Origin: Collodictyon triciliatum
Taxonomy: Eukaryota > CRuMs
Assembly: GCA_043381765.1 (NCBI GenBank)
Contig: JBHJMP010000933.1
Coordinates: 1-30,792, forward strand
Direction of reading: 5' to 3'
Length of the DNA: 30,792 bases
Positions 1 through 11,900 of this stretch are shown piece by piece. The stretch's first letter is position 1. Every line of letters begins with the position of its first letter. Below the pieces are notes generated by a model. It saw nothing but the letters and a program-made list of their open reading frames with translations, ran no database searches and had not been told where the DNA came from. The translations under genes and the position numbers were made by a program.

Positions 1-90
1 CAATAAAACAATAAAACAATAAAACAATAAAACAATAAAACAATAAAACAATAAAACAATAAAACAATAAAACAATAAAACAATAAAACA
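1..90. repeat. 8-bp satellite (CAATAAAA)n at the scaffold edge
   Basis: About eleven head-to-tail copies of the octamer CAATAAAA run from base 1, then decay into A-rich sequence to about 125. The array starts exactly at the window edge, which suggests the assembly stopped in a longer array. No coding potential is seen in it. Confidence 0.9.
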
Positions 91-160
91 AAAAACAAAA
101 CAAAAAAATAAAACAATAAAAAAAATCAAGAGAACAAAAAGCACAGGCGATTCTTTCGAT

Positions 161-755
161 ATGGGCGCTGTTGTGTCGAGCCGTTCTCGCCGCAGTTCCG
201 GGGGTGACTCCCCAGTCCGCCCCGTGGGAAATCAAAGCAACTCGACCGATCAGAGGCGCACAGACATCGTCATTCTCAGAAACACGCCGCCAAAAACAAC
301 AGACGCATCCTTGCCAACGACAAGTGATCAGAGCGCAGTTGAAGCAGGCCCGTCGGCACAGACACGGTACTTTGTTGACGATAAGAAGAAACATACACAA
401 AAGAAAGCCGATAAAAGCTTTTAATCAAAGCCTATCTTTGTGTCCATCTTTTCGTAGGTTGCAGGCTAAAGAAGGAAAAGAAAGCAAAGCAGAGGTTCCA
501 TTCGTTACTGGGTCTAAAGTTAGAAAATCAAAGCAGATTCCTTCGTTAGTAGCAGCGATTTCATCTCATTTCAAAAGTCATATACATGTTTTATTACAAT
601 GGCTAGAAGAATACATAACATACTCCAACTTTACTTTTTTTTTAAACACATCCCACTGCCACTTTGATATCCTGTCATCTTTTATTCAATTCATTAGATC
701 GACTCCCGCCGAGTCATCATCACAAAAATCAGCCGCCACGACCGCAACAAAGTAG
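161..755 (+). CDS. possible upstream exons; MG-starting, Ser/Arg-rich protein
   Basis: Tentative. An ATG at 161 opens MGAVVSSRSRRSSGGD, with Gly2 and Ser6 as expected for an N-myristoylation signal. The segment is more GC-rich than its surroundings. A good donor (ACACG|gtactt, exon end 366) and acceptor (tttttcgtag-like, exon start 458) remove a 91-bp intron in phase 2. The reading then continues through a Lys-rich stretch (LQAKEGKESKAEVPFV) towards an exon-like segment after ttcattag near 698, which ends around a gtagat donor at 753. Phases would also allow this set to splice to the acceptor attag at 1137 and so form the N-terminus of the aminotransferase-like gene. It could equally be a separate small gene. 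I recognise no domain. Confidence 0.28.
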
Positions 756-1147
756 ATTCTATTTTATATTATAATTTTCGTTATTTCATCCACTTTTGAA
801 TAGTTCGGCTTGAGACACTCTGACATAACATTTGTTCGTAAAGACCAGCTAAATTGGACGTCCAGAAGGGAAAACCCTCCAAACTTGAAGTAGGGAAATC
901 TGGTAAAGCACAACCGACTGGAACACGAGGTTCAATCAATATCGGTTTATCCCTTCTCATAAACGATTGAGTTATGAAGTAAACAAATGTACTTTTAATT
1001 GATAATAACTATTTGACAATGTCACTATAAGATTCGCTACGGTAGAAATGATATATTGATCGTTCAAAGATGCTGTACTGAGCCTCGAGGCATATAGTCT
1101 TCTGACATATCATAACCAGTAATTTTGCAATCAAATTAGGCATCAGA
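756..1147. other. AT-rich non-coding stretch (intergenic or intron)
   Basis: No open frame of note in about 390 bases. It ends with a plausible acceptor (caaattag at 1137) ten bases before the ATG at 1148, so it may be a 5' intron rather than a promoter. Confidence 0.4.
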
Positions 1148-3518
1148 ATGCACGAGCGCCGAGAGATGATTACAACCACCGAGACTCAGGACTTGAAGAG
1201 AATATTCATGGGAATGTTTGAAAACGAAGCACCATCCATTCATGACATCTATGTTCCTACCGCCAAGGCTCTCTCCAACGACTCCCAGGATGGTAATCCA
1301 CTGCAGAATACGAATACCTTGATGCTTTCGTTTTCCTCTGTATCTAAATTATCATCTTAAGAAAGAAAACCAAACAATTCACAACAAACAAGGAAACGTG
1401 TAATATGAAAGCTATGAAAGGCCCGCGTTAATCTCACTGAACTTAGTGCATTGATATGGACTAAATTGTGAACAGATGGCAGCGACGAGGATGAAAAAAT
1501 GTATAGTGAAGACGACTATGATTATGTAGATAACATGTATTCGCCTAGTTCAAAAGCGGATGAAATATCAAGCCATTATCTTCACTCCGAAAATCACGAC
1601 TGCCAATCAAATGACGGTGAGACAGCTCATAGTAGTATATGTTTCTTCACATATTTTCCTTAAATAACTTTACTCGCTCAAAAGACTCCGGGGTGCTTTT
1701 TAGAACAGAAAAACTGATGAATAATTTGCTTACATCACACAGTTACTGACGATGAGCACCATGATAATGAGATGGTCTCCAACCCGCCATCCCTTGTCAA
1801 GTCCGATGAAATACCGAAACAAACCATCACAATGAAAATAATTCAGGAAATGGACGAAAAATCAAAGAAAGCACTCATGAACGACTTCAGCTCTGCTTCC
1901 TTTGGACAGCCTATACAAGAAATCGAAAACTTTATCTCCACTCATGTGATTCCGAACTTGCTAAACCCATTCAATTCAACAGACCACAGCCAGTTTGGAG
2001 ATGATGGCCTCACTAACGATTTTTTTGAAAACGTCTCCCCCCTTATCCTCCGGTTTCTTGAATCCTCTCGAAACGCGATTCGCTCGTCTCTAGGAATCGA
2101 AATGGAGGCTCCGAAGCAGACTCATTCAGTAATTTTCACTGGAAATGGATTCCAAACTATTGGAGCTGCCATTAGCAAGGCACTAAGCCTCTCGCAGTCG
2201 TTCGATCGACCCATCAGAAAACCTGATCAGCTAACATTGAAGAAGAGAAATGTAATTATAACCTTACATACATTCGTATAATATTTATTTATTATATTTC
2301 CTTCTACAATCTTGTATGGATGCTTCACACGATTTCATCTTTTGCATTTGTAGCAATTTCTTACTAGCATGAATATTACAGGTCATTCTGATGGATACTA
2401 GTGACTCGTCTCATCTATCGAGAGCTTTTAGTAAAGCTGATTTCGATGTTGTGCGGCTGACAGTAAGCCAAGATGCGGAGCACATGGAGGAAAACCTCAG
2501 CACTCAACTCTCAAACTATACAGACCGAACTGTTCGTATATTTGTCACAACAGTATACTCAAACTGGAATGGACAATTGTTTAACCTCGGAAAGCTTCAA
2601 AGAGTATGCTACAATCACGGGGCGCTTTTGTGCGTTAATTTATGTTGTGTCAATACGCCAGTTTCTCCTGAAATATTTCTCTCCGAGAGTGCATTAGGCT
2701 CTGATAGAATACAAGCAGACATCTATTTGCTGACTCCAGCCTACTTTCTCGGAGGGGTTGGAGCCTCTAGTGTCGTTGTCATGCGAAATACGATGATTGG
2801 ATTATCCAACAAGCCAGACACATCAGTCTACTTCCAACCACTTCTAAGCGCCCTTGAAGGATCGTCTTCTCAGCCATCAGCTTCGCAGCAGAGCCAGCTG
2901 CGCACAACACCTGCCCGCAAGATTCAAAGCCAACTTGAAGGGGACTCGCTCAACATCGAATCGTGCATTAGAGCCGGCCTTGCCACCTTTTACCAAATTA
3001 TAAGTAGCAATGATATCGACGTTTACGAGATTTTTCTGCATCCTATCATCTCAGAGCAGGTCCACATGATGAAAAAGGCCACCTGCGAACATGTCTATTC
3101 TGCGCGGTATGTGGACTCGCTTGTCAAGACTCTGCGCGACTCGTGCGCGGACTGCCCGTTGATTCAGTGGATAGCAGACCATCCGCCACGAAGTCTCCGG
3201 AATGCTTTGTCCTTTAATGTCATCGACTCGTCGCAGGAGCCAAACGAAGCAGGACCTGATGTAATCCCGCCGGACCTGGTGGTTGCTGCTTTGGAACGCG
3301 AACACAGTATTCGCCTCAAGCATCGCCGCTTGCGCCATCCACACGAACTTGTTCACCCACAATTGAAGGGTGGATGGTGCCAAGCTCTTGTCCGCTCTTT
3401 CCACACAACACAGGACATGGCTTCTCTTGCCGCCACAATACGGCAGCTTGCCCAACACTCTGCAGATTTGCGCTTGCTTTACAGATTTGACTTCAAACAA
3501 GGATGGATTTCTACCTGA
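1148..3518 (+). CDS. class V aminotransferase-like protein, probable pseudoenzyme
   Basis: Four exons, 1148-1292, 1476-1616, 1743-2251 and 2382-3518, all in agreeing phases, give 643 aa. The three introns are 183, 126 and 130 bp. Residues about 48-110 are acidic and low in order. From about residue 140 the fold of PLP-dependent class V aminotransferases is visible: FSSASFGQPIQEIENFI matches the N-terminal DxxASGxxLxxIE region, VIFTGNGFQTIGAAI matches the conserved FTGSG loop, and GGVGASSVVVMR matches the GGPGxxGVLV loop. The C-terminus ends YRFDFKQGW, like the usual YRFDPKTGxW. The lysine that normally follows SPH before FxGGPG is Tyr386 here (TPAYF), and the Asp that normally pairs with the PLP ring nitrogen is Asn351 (CVNLCC). 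By family knowledge such a protein should not bind PLP covalently; a scaffold or regulatory role is inference. A shorter N-terminus is assumed: the true start may lie upstream. Confidence 0.7.
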
Positions 3519-4296
3519 TGAGTTATCCTGTCTCCAGCTTTCTTTCCTTCATCTATTGTTTTCTTCCATCTCCTTGTATCTCGATTTCTTTTTCTCTTTT
3601 GGAGAGAAAAAATTACGAACAGAATCCATGAACAAAAAATGATGGGAGGGGAGGCAAGAAATCAAGGAATACCATTTGAATTGTTCAACCAAAAAAAAAA
3701 AAAATAGTGGTGAATCTTTCGAGTGCCGCTCTTTTGATGCAGGCACCGGGTTTCATGTATCTAATGGTGGTTGCATCTGAAAATAAATTAAGTGTATCTC
3801 TTTCGTGTCTTGTGCTTTGATGGTGGTAAATGATCTTGATTCTGTTTGCTTGCTCTTGGCATTGGAATCTGATTGTGAAAGGTCTTTTCCTCTTCATTTT
3901 CTTTATATATGTATTATTTGCATTTACTGGTCATTTTTGAGATTTTATTTTCTCTTTCATATTTTCTATTTTTTTTCTTTTTGTATGCAAACGTAGGCCA
4001 CACAGCCTGATTCACCAGAGAATTCTTTTTTCATAGTCTACAGGTTCAGTTTTTTCTTCTTTCTCTTACCCTTATCCAGCTTTCTCTTTTCATTCTTTTC
4101 TCTTTTTGTTTTTCTTGTGCCTTTTCTTTATTCATTCTTTTTTCTTCTTTATTCATTCTTTTTCTTCTTTTTCTCTTCTTTTTCTCTTCTTTTTCTCTTC
4201 TTTTTCTCTTCTTTTTCTCTTCTTTTTCTCTTCTTTTCTCTTTTCTCTTTTATTTTTGTTTTTGTTTTGGTTGTAATCTTGTGTGTTTTACGCCAG
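3519..4296. other. T-rich non-coding stretch
   Basis: The 3' flank of the aminotransferase-like gene. It is dominated by T and C, with a run of A at 3690-3703 and only low-complexity F/L/S-rich translations. I see no supportable gene. Confidence 0.5.
4161..4240. repeat. 11-bp pyrimidine repeat (CTCTTCTTTTT)n
   Basis: About six to seven tandem copies of CTCTTCTTTTT within a larger all-pyrimidine tract (about 4040-4260). Its translations are homopolymer-like on both strands and are not genes. It lies just upstream of an exon-like segment at 4297 and would serve well as a polypyrimidine tract. Confidence 0.85.
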
Positions 4297-4425
4297 GTTG
4301 CATATGAGCACTTTATTCTCCTTGGCGATCTGCAGAACAGGGTTGCTTGCTGCTCGACATGGCAAACTCTTTTCCAGAGGTTGGACAGTTCTGAGTTGCA
4401 CCGACTTTTCAAGAATAAAAAATAA
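4297..4425 (+). CDS. orphan exon-like ORF, unidentified
   Basis: After a very strong pyrimidine tract and the acceptor ttttacgccag, a 42-codon frame runs in phase 0 to a TAA at 4423-4425. It has normal protein composition (contains VAYEHFILLGDLQNRVACC and LFQRLDSSELHRLF). It could be a last exon, but no upstream exon with a phase-0 donor is convincing; the aminotransferase-like gene has no usable donor near its stop. Function unknown. Confidence 0.3.
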   Translation, partial: VAYEHFILLGDLQNRVACCSTWQTLFQRLDSSELHRLFKNKK

Positions 4426-4492
4426 GGAAAAGAAAAAAGAATCATGAAGCTCAACAAATACACACTGAAAGCTTGTCATATAGAGATTACAC

Positions 4493-7400
4493 ATGCATTC
4501 AAGATGCATACTAATTTACCTTACTTTAATCAACATAGCAATATCGGGCTTACTCAAGACAACAACGCATGTTCTTACAAAAACACATGGCATTCGGAAT
4601 CCTTTACTGGGCCGATACTTTGGCACAAAGGCAATTTTACCCAGTATTCATGAGTTGGACGCCTTTGACCGGCGCCTTTCCAATCTTCCGCGGGTGCCAA
4701 ACTCCAATGCGAGAGAGTCTATCAATCTGATTCGCGAGTCACGATTTGGTTTCACGCCGGCTACAGCGGATGTAAACAGACTCCGGAAGCTACTAGATGG
4801 GGAAGATATGTCGCAGTTTGTCGATTCTTTGGATTCTATCAAGGCCAGCCACCAAATGACTAGCCAATGGGATTTATTTCACCGAATCGTTTCGAGCGGG
4901 TCTGGCTCGGCAGCAGGCTTAGTTACCAGAATCGAGTGTTTAGTGAATTATCTAGCAAACACACCAGCCGATCACCACCGTGTGGACGAAGGATTTATTG
5001 GTGCATGCTTGCAGTTCCTGCTAAATCATAAAGTGACTGAAGCCGCATTAAAACTTTGCATTGTGGTTGAAAAGCATGGGCTACCCCAAGTGGATCTGAG
5101 ACTGTTAGATATACTGGCGAGGCAAATGCAAGAGGACCCAAAGTATAAGAAAGAGATAATCGATGTATTACGACTTATGAAGAAGCTGGAAGATCGTTAT
5201 CATGCAAAGAAAAAGCGTGCTGCCAACATGATAGACCAAACCACACAACAAACAATTGTGTCTGCTTTGCAGGGATTGAGCCCAGAGTTACAAAGTTTAT
5301 TTCAAAACCAATATCTTGATGAAAGTGACGATGAACACCAATCGGCAGACGACGAAGGAAATGAGGTGGAAGATAAAATGAATGTATTGATTCATTATCG
5401 TGGCATTATATCGTGATAATTAATTTATGCACTAATTATTGAGCTGGCTCTTTGTTAGCATATGTCTTCTATTGCAGTCACACATGAAACTATCGGACAT
5501 TCATAATTTTTCAATTGAAGACATTTTAATATTGAAACCTTTGAGATGTATCGTAATCTTCATGCACTAAAATCTCCTAGGACCAAGCTGTAAGCTCAAG
5601 GAGAAAACGAGGTTCAAGCATGGAGGCAGGATTGAGTTCTGAAGACCCTACAAACGTACCAGACCTATCCTCTCTAAAGTTCGAAATCAACTTTGCATCC
5701 AATTCAGCAGAAAGCTTATCCAAGATTTATCAACTGGCCAATCTTCTTCGTGAACAAGGTGCGCATGAGCAAACATACCAGCTGACTCAGCTTTTCGGAG
5801 ATGAAAACCCATTGCAAAAGGACAAAATTTTTTGTCGCCAACGTGTCTGCATGTATGGTAGCTTCTCAAGAATCGGTGCAAAAAGGCTTTCAAGTATTTG
5901 AAGAGCAATATCCTGATTCCGATCCTGATATAATAACCTACAATCACTTTTTATCCCTTCTCTCCTTAACTGGCTCAGTAAAAGAGATGGAAGAAGTATT
6001 CCGTCGCATGGAAAAAGCACACAATATTCATCCAAATCGAAATTCTTACCATCACATGATGACAGCCTATTCTCAAGCCGACCAACTGGATATGATGATG
6101 CGTTGTTTTTTAGAGATGAAAGCAATGTCTATTCAGCCTGATACAAACACGTGTGGTATCGTTGTCGAAGCATACCTCCGTGAAGATGACATCGAAAAAG
6201 CACTCAATTTTATTGAAGAAATGCAGTTGGATGGAATCGCTCTTGACTGCAGACCTTTTGACAGTGTAATTAACTATTATCTCGACCAAAACAAAGTCAC
6301 TGATGCATTAAAGGTGTTTTTCAACATGTCTAGGAGCAGTCCTAAAACTACTGGAATAAATCCTGATATAACCATATATAATTCTCTGATGGAAGAATGT
6401 ATTGCCACTGAAGATTTTACTGGGGCATCCTTGTTATACCAGGCTTGCATCAGAGACCCACGCGTCTTCCCACAGGCTACAACATTTGAGATCATGCTGG
6501 GCTGTGCGGGTGAAAGTGAATCTCTGTATGACGCAGCAACTTACGTCCGAGACATGTGCACATTTGGTGTAGAACCTACTACTGAAACCTTTGAGAGAGT
6601 CATGACCATGCTAGTCGATATGGGGAAGCAAAAAGAAGCGCTTGGCCTTTTTAATGCAGCTTGCAAACGATACGAAACAGTTTCACTCGATTTATGGAAT
6701 TTGGCAATATCTGCTCGGGGTGGATATGATAATATAAAGAATGCCAGCTTAATGTTGAATGATATGCAAGCAAATTATATTACTCCGAACATATTCTCCT
6801 ATAACGCTCTGATATCATCGTGCAAGCCAGAAGATATTGATGATGCAATATCCTTGTATGAATGGGTTATGCAGCAATCCAATAAATCAATCGTTGATGC
6901 AAACAAAGATGTTGGAGATGGCAGCTGTGATAGCTCCAAAAATAAGGGGTTCGTTAAAAAATCTGATGCAGCACCCAATGACAACTTTAGTGCTGTTCAA
7001 GAGAATTCAACTGTGGGCAATGATAGCCTAGCAAAGTTTGATGATTTTGATGTAGATTCTGAAATAGAAGCACAATTCTCTGCTAAACTAGACGCGAAAC
7101 TTCGAGAATGGAAAAACAAAAACGAGAGCAAAAATGATAGTGTATCATCTCCACATGAAGCTTTTGCAGCCCCACCCAAAAATTATGACGACGGAAACAA
7201 TCCTTTTTTTAGTCAAAAAGGTGAGAACATCGGTACTATTCAAGAAAAGAAAATGAAATTCTCTGTAGGAAATCCTCAAAGCATCGAAGCGAACGCAGAG
7301 ACCTTTTATGCAATTATTCAAGCATGTGAGAGAGCTAAAAAATCCGATTATTTTGAAAAAGTTTTGAATGATGCCATCAACTACTTTGTTTCTCCAGAGC

Positions 7401-8209
7401 CTTCTGTATTTTGTGAGATTCTTCGTTCTTGTTTCCGTTCTGGACAGCATAGTCTTGCTCAAGAATATTTGAAACGAATGGAAAATAATAACGGGAAAGA
7501 CTCCATCGACATTTCAGTCTGGAACGCAATCATCCAAGGACTGGGAAGCCGCTTGACACTGAAGGAAGTCAACGACATCTACCGTAAAGGCAGAGGAAGT
7601 AACCAAGACGAAACAGAACTTCATTTGACATACATAATGACGTGTGGGATGCAAGGAGACGGGCTTCAAGGATTGGTATTGTGTAGCTCATTATACAACT
7701 CGAATATAGTGAGCCTTCGTGACGGAATTCACTCGTTTATGATTGGGGCATCTGCTAGAGGGCGACACGATGTGATATATGAAGCGCTGGAACTGATGAA
7801 GCAAATGGGAATGGAGCCACAAGATGAAGAGCATCATTTTATCGTCACTGCGTTTGCATTTACACGGGATTCTAGTGCGGCTGCGCAATATCTTTCTCAA
7901 CTCAAATCAAAGAATCAGACAATCGGTCCTCTGACATACCAGGCAATGATGTTTGTTTGTTGCGAAGATACGAATAACAACGGCCAGCTGGGCCTCGAGA
8001 CACTTCGCGAAATGACAGAGAAGTATCCTTTGCCTCACAACCCGGACTTGCCGAACATCGACCCTTATTTTATGAGGCACCTAGTTGCTTGGGCTCAGGA
8101 GCAGGCACCTGGAAATCCGTTTGCATCTGAGCTACTCCGTTGCAAAAAGGAGTTTGATATGCAAGACAGTCGCTCAATTCAGGAGATTCTTCGTCTGTTA
8201 TCAGAGTGA
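4493..8209 (+). CDS. pentatricopeptide repeat (PPR) protein, frameshifted in assembly
   Basis: ATG 4493 follows an in-frame TAG at 4481. Exon 1 runs to about 5383 (donor AAT|gtattg; GAG|gtggaa at 5365 is also phase 0) and joins exon 2 at 5581 after cctag. Residues 1-50 resemble a mitochondrial presequence: Arg/Thr/Leu-rich, ending near GRYFGTKA. From about 5700 to 8200 there are repeated 34-36-residue PPR units, for example PDIITYNHFLSLLSLTGSV, IHPNRNSYHHMMTAYSQ and IQPDTNTCGIVVEAYL. PPR proteins bind organellar RNA in sequence-specific ways; the target here is unknown. An acidic/Lys-rich insert of about 130 residues (6880-7270) splits the array. The frame used before 5828 and the one after differ by one base at TTTTTT (5828-5833); a PPR unit (KIFVANVSACMVAS...) reads straight across if one T is dropped. 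I therefore treat this as one gene of roughly 1150 aa. Confidence 0.8.
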
Positions 8210-8306
8210 AGACCAAAGAAAAAAAATAAAATAACAAGCCCTTTGCTTCATTTTTCCCTATCTTATTCTAACCCACCGTAAAATCATTCTCATCCGCAAG
8301 AGATAT

Positions 8307-8943
8307 ATGTTCGCAAAGTATGATTATATGAATGGAATCCTTGGCAACAAGAAGGGCTTGCGGTGCAAGCCCTCATGGAAATCGACCAGCACCCGCCCGA
8401 CATGGGATAGTATTTATGGATACCAACAGAGTGTCTGGTATAGTAATGATTGCTCAACACGACGTAAGAGTATACTCACTCTGATACAGTTTGTATTTTT
8501 TTAATTACGAGGTTATCAGCTTGTCCGTTGTTTCCATCTCTCGCCAATAGCAGTGTTATACTTCAATTGGAAATAAAGGGTGCGTTTATGGGTATACTGA
8601 TGTAGAAAAAGAAGACCAAAGCCGCGAATATATATTTGATGGGAGAGAAGAAAGTCCCTATCCTTTTTTTTTTCTCCTTTCTTTCGGAACAGTGGGATTG
8701 GGTCATTGAGCGCATTAGACAAAGCTGAATTTGGTTTTGCGTTCACCATCGGTAAGATTGAGTTCCCGACTTTGGTGTTTCGAGAATAGATGGATGTATT
8801 TTCTGCAAAAAGATGGATATTAGAAACGATTCCAGACGGACAAGATGATGGGATATGTGGGACTCTTACGTGACGATGATTGGATAGGAAGGTTCTACTT
8901 TGCTACGGTATGCAAAGTAATCACGAATAAAGATGTGTTCTAG
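8307..8943 (+). CDS. possible three-exon small protein, unidentified
   Basis: Tentative 110-aa model: 8307-8437, 8693-8774 and 8824-8943, all in phase. The second exon follows an excellent acceptor (long T/C tract then ttcggaacag) and reads SLSALDKAEFGFAFTIGKIE. The last follows tattag and reads MMGYVGLLRDDDWIGRFYF to a TAG at 8941. The first exon is the least certain: another frame across 8327-8465 ends at a strong gtaaga donor. The model lies between the PPR stop and the convergent GSAP stop 43 bp away. It could also contain 3' exons of another transcript. No domain recognised. Confidence 0.3.
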
Positions 8944-8985
8944 GATTATTAAATTGCTCTTTTGAATATCTATTACATAAATATG

Positions 8986-11900
8986 TTACCAGAGGGCGAT
9001 TTGTGCAACTGTTGAAAGTGGTATAAACTCTCGGTCGTCCTCCGTGATGTCTTCAATCGCCTCTCGAAGGTCCCTGTAGGATTAACAGAGATAAGAACCA
9101 ATAACTACAAAGAGAGCACAGAAAACTTAAGAGCCTTTTGAAATCAAATAAAGTGGCAGGATGTGGAGCTGTTATCGATTCATATTTTAATAAGGCATGA
9201 CCTTTGAGATTCTGAACTTGGATTAAGATAATCTGATAGATGCGGCAGCGCGAGGGAGATCATTTGCCTACAAAACAGTAAGAATAATATTTGTAGAATG
9301 AGTGTGTTGTGGGTGCAATAAATCATGCGATAATAAAGCAAATCCCACTCGGCTTTACTCTCATCAAATTGAACCATATCCAGGGCATCGTCCTACAATT
9401 TAGATACCATTTTTTGTTTTTAGCGAGAGAGAAAAAAATAGAGCAGAGTATCTAGGTTAAGATAAATGATTCTTGAAGTATTTTCAAAGAAATTCATAGA
9501 ATATAAACCATGCATTGAACCCCATGAATTAAGTAATTTCTGAATTCGTCAGTAAAGTGAATGGCATTTCCGTCTTTAAACTCTCTAATTACTATCGAGT
9601 GTCTGATTGTCTTTGGAAGCTGAATAATTCCCCGTCGTATATACTGATAGAGTTGCCTGTATCAAAGATAGAGAATAGCATGAGGGTGGTGCTGGTATTT
9701 GAGACAAAGGAACAAAGAGCCCGCTTTTCTTGACTTTTTGTAAGGCCAGATTTATAAGTGATAGATGGCATAATACGTTATCGGTAAGCATGAAACCGCG
9801 AGGAGTGCATATTGCCTTTGGAATTCCTGTTCAAAAACAAAAGCTAGTCAACAGCTTGCCATGAATAAACGGAGCTAGATATCGGTCTAGTTTGGTCGAA
9901 ATATGACGAGTTGGTAGAATTATTACAGCTGAAACTGGAAACGATATTTCTTCAATGACGAAAAGAATTGCCTCCATCAATTTGAAAAGCATAAACATGG
10001 ATAAATTCCTAGATGTTTCAAGAATAAGTTGAGTAAAACTGAGCCACCTTAGAAGGCAAAACATCCTGTTCACTCATGTTTTGTTTATAGTGAGAAAAGA
10101 CTAAAATTAAGCCCAATATTTTCATGGCATAATGGCTGATTTATCATAAAACTTGGAAGCGTTAGTCGCAGCAGAGCGTCTCTTCACGGCAGTTTGGATG
10201 CAATTATACAATCTTGAGAGGGAGAGGGTCTATCGCATATTAATGTAACTAATTAAACACTACCATCAGAAATAAAAATAGATGTGCATATACAAACAAC
10301 ACATGTTGATTTACCTGTGCAGTTGAATATTCCTTGGCCCACCGAGAGCAAGTGGTTTCTTTTGGATATGCCGACAGAAAGTGGTCGACTAGAATGAAAA
10401 ACATCTAAAATGGAACAAAAGTTTAGAGATATGGTGCGTTATTTTTGTCCAGGATGAGACTAATTCTAGTTTATCATGTTCTAAAAGCAAGTTAGTTAAC
10501 TTTATACCTGTTGCTTTGTGATAGCACCGGCAAAATCTTCGGAAACAAGCTGATCGAACGACAACTTGACTACGATTGATAAATTCATGACATGAAAAAG
10601 TATTGCAGGATCCTTTTCATCATTTACAATTTTTTGTACTGTCCCACGCAAAGTGAATATATAAATGAAATCGCTATAGTTTCTTTGCTTTATAGTTTTT
10701 GTTCGTTTCTTTTTTTTTTGAAAAAAATGTAAAATGAAATCAAGAACAAATGAATAATTAATGAGGAAAATCATATCCAGTTATTTCAAACCTTGCTCGT
10801 CATGCTTTAAAATATTTGTAACTTTCCGTGCCAGGGCCCGTATTCCTATGTATCTTTGACCTGAAAACTCGTGGTAGCTTGGTTGAATCTGGGAGAAAGT
10901 AAAGCATCAAAAACACCACCAAAGAAAAGGAGATGTTAGTAAGTGTAATGTAGCACAAATGTAAATTTTATTTTCGAGAATTACAAATAAAATATTATTG
11001 TTTTCGTACATAGTTTGGCAGATCCTCGAGAACCAGTCGCATGCTCTCCTGATATAGATTGTTTTTTTTTAAAAAAAAAACTATAACCTTTAGATTATCG
11101 GACAGGCTTTTAAAATTGAAATATCTGAACATTATCGTCATTCTTTTTTAATTTACATTTCGAGGAAGGGTCGATTGGAAGCCAAACAGATTTGTTGATT
11201 TCATCGATTTATATGTGATGGAGTATCGTGGTCGAGACTTTCCCAGAATTTACATGTATAAAAAAGTTGTGAGTAATTTAAAAAAAATGCTAACATGAAA
11301 ATAATTGATGATTGTGATTTATTGCAGAAGATTTTATGAAAATTTAAAACATGATTATTTTTTTTTAGAAAAATAGTGCATAGCAAGTTTTCGTCAATAC
11401 TTTAGTTTGTGAGGTTTCCTCCGGTGTTTCATCGCTCAACTCTAGCGGATTAATACTGGATATGGGGAGTAGCCGCAATAGCTCGAGGGGAATCTGAGCC
11501 TCCTTGACATTCTGATATGAAAGAGCTAGCATCCATGCCACCCCATAAAAAGTCGTAATTAACATAAGCAACATATTTTCATTTCATTTCATTTTAAAAA
11601 GCATTGGCCCAAAATTATAACGAGGTGATGCATGCATCTAACTAGAATAAAACCTATCAGATATTCCTTTATAAATTCTGGAGAGAAGTTTTCTGGTTTA
11701 TCTTGGCAAACTTTCATAATTATCTGGGGTTGAATATATAAAAATAGAGAGGGTTAAGGAATCCCGTCATTTTTGTCGGTTTAATACGATACAAAACATG
11801 ACTTTTCGAAAAAGAAAATCAAACGATGGTGTATCCAGTAAAATTTATAGTCATACCTGCTCAACAAGCTCCTGGTCATGCAGATGTGATATGGCGAGAT

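Noticed and set aside
5759-5861. 103-bp intron as the cause of the PPR frame change
   Set aside because: The sites are phase-compatible, but removing it deletes a PPR unit that reads well across the T6 run. Not fully excluded; RNA would decide.
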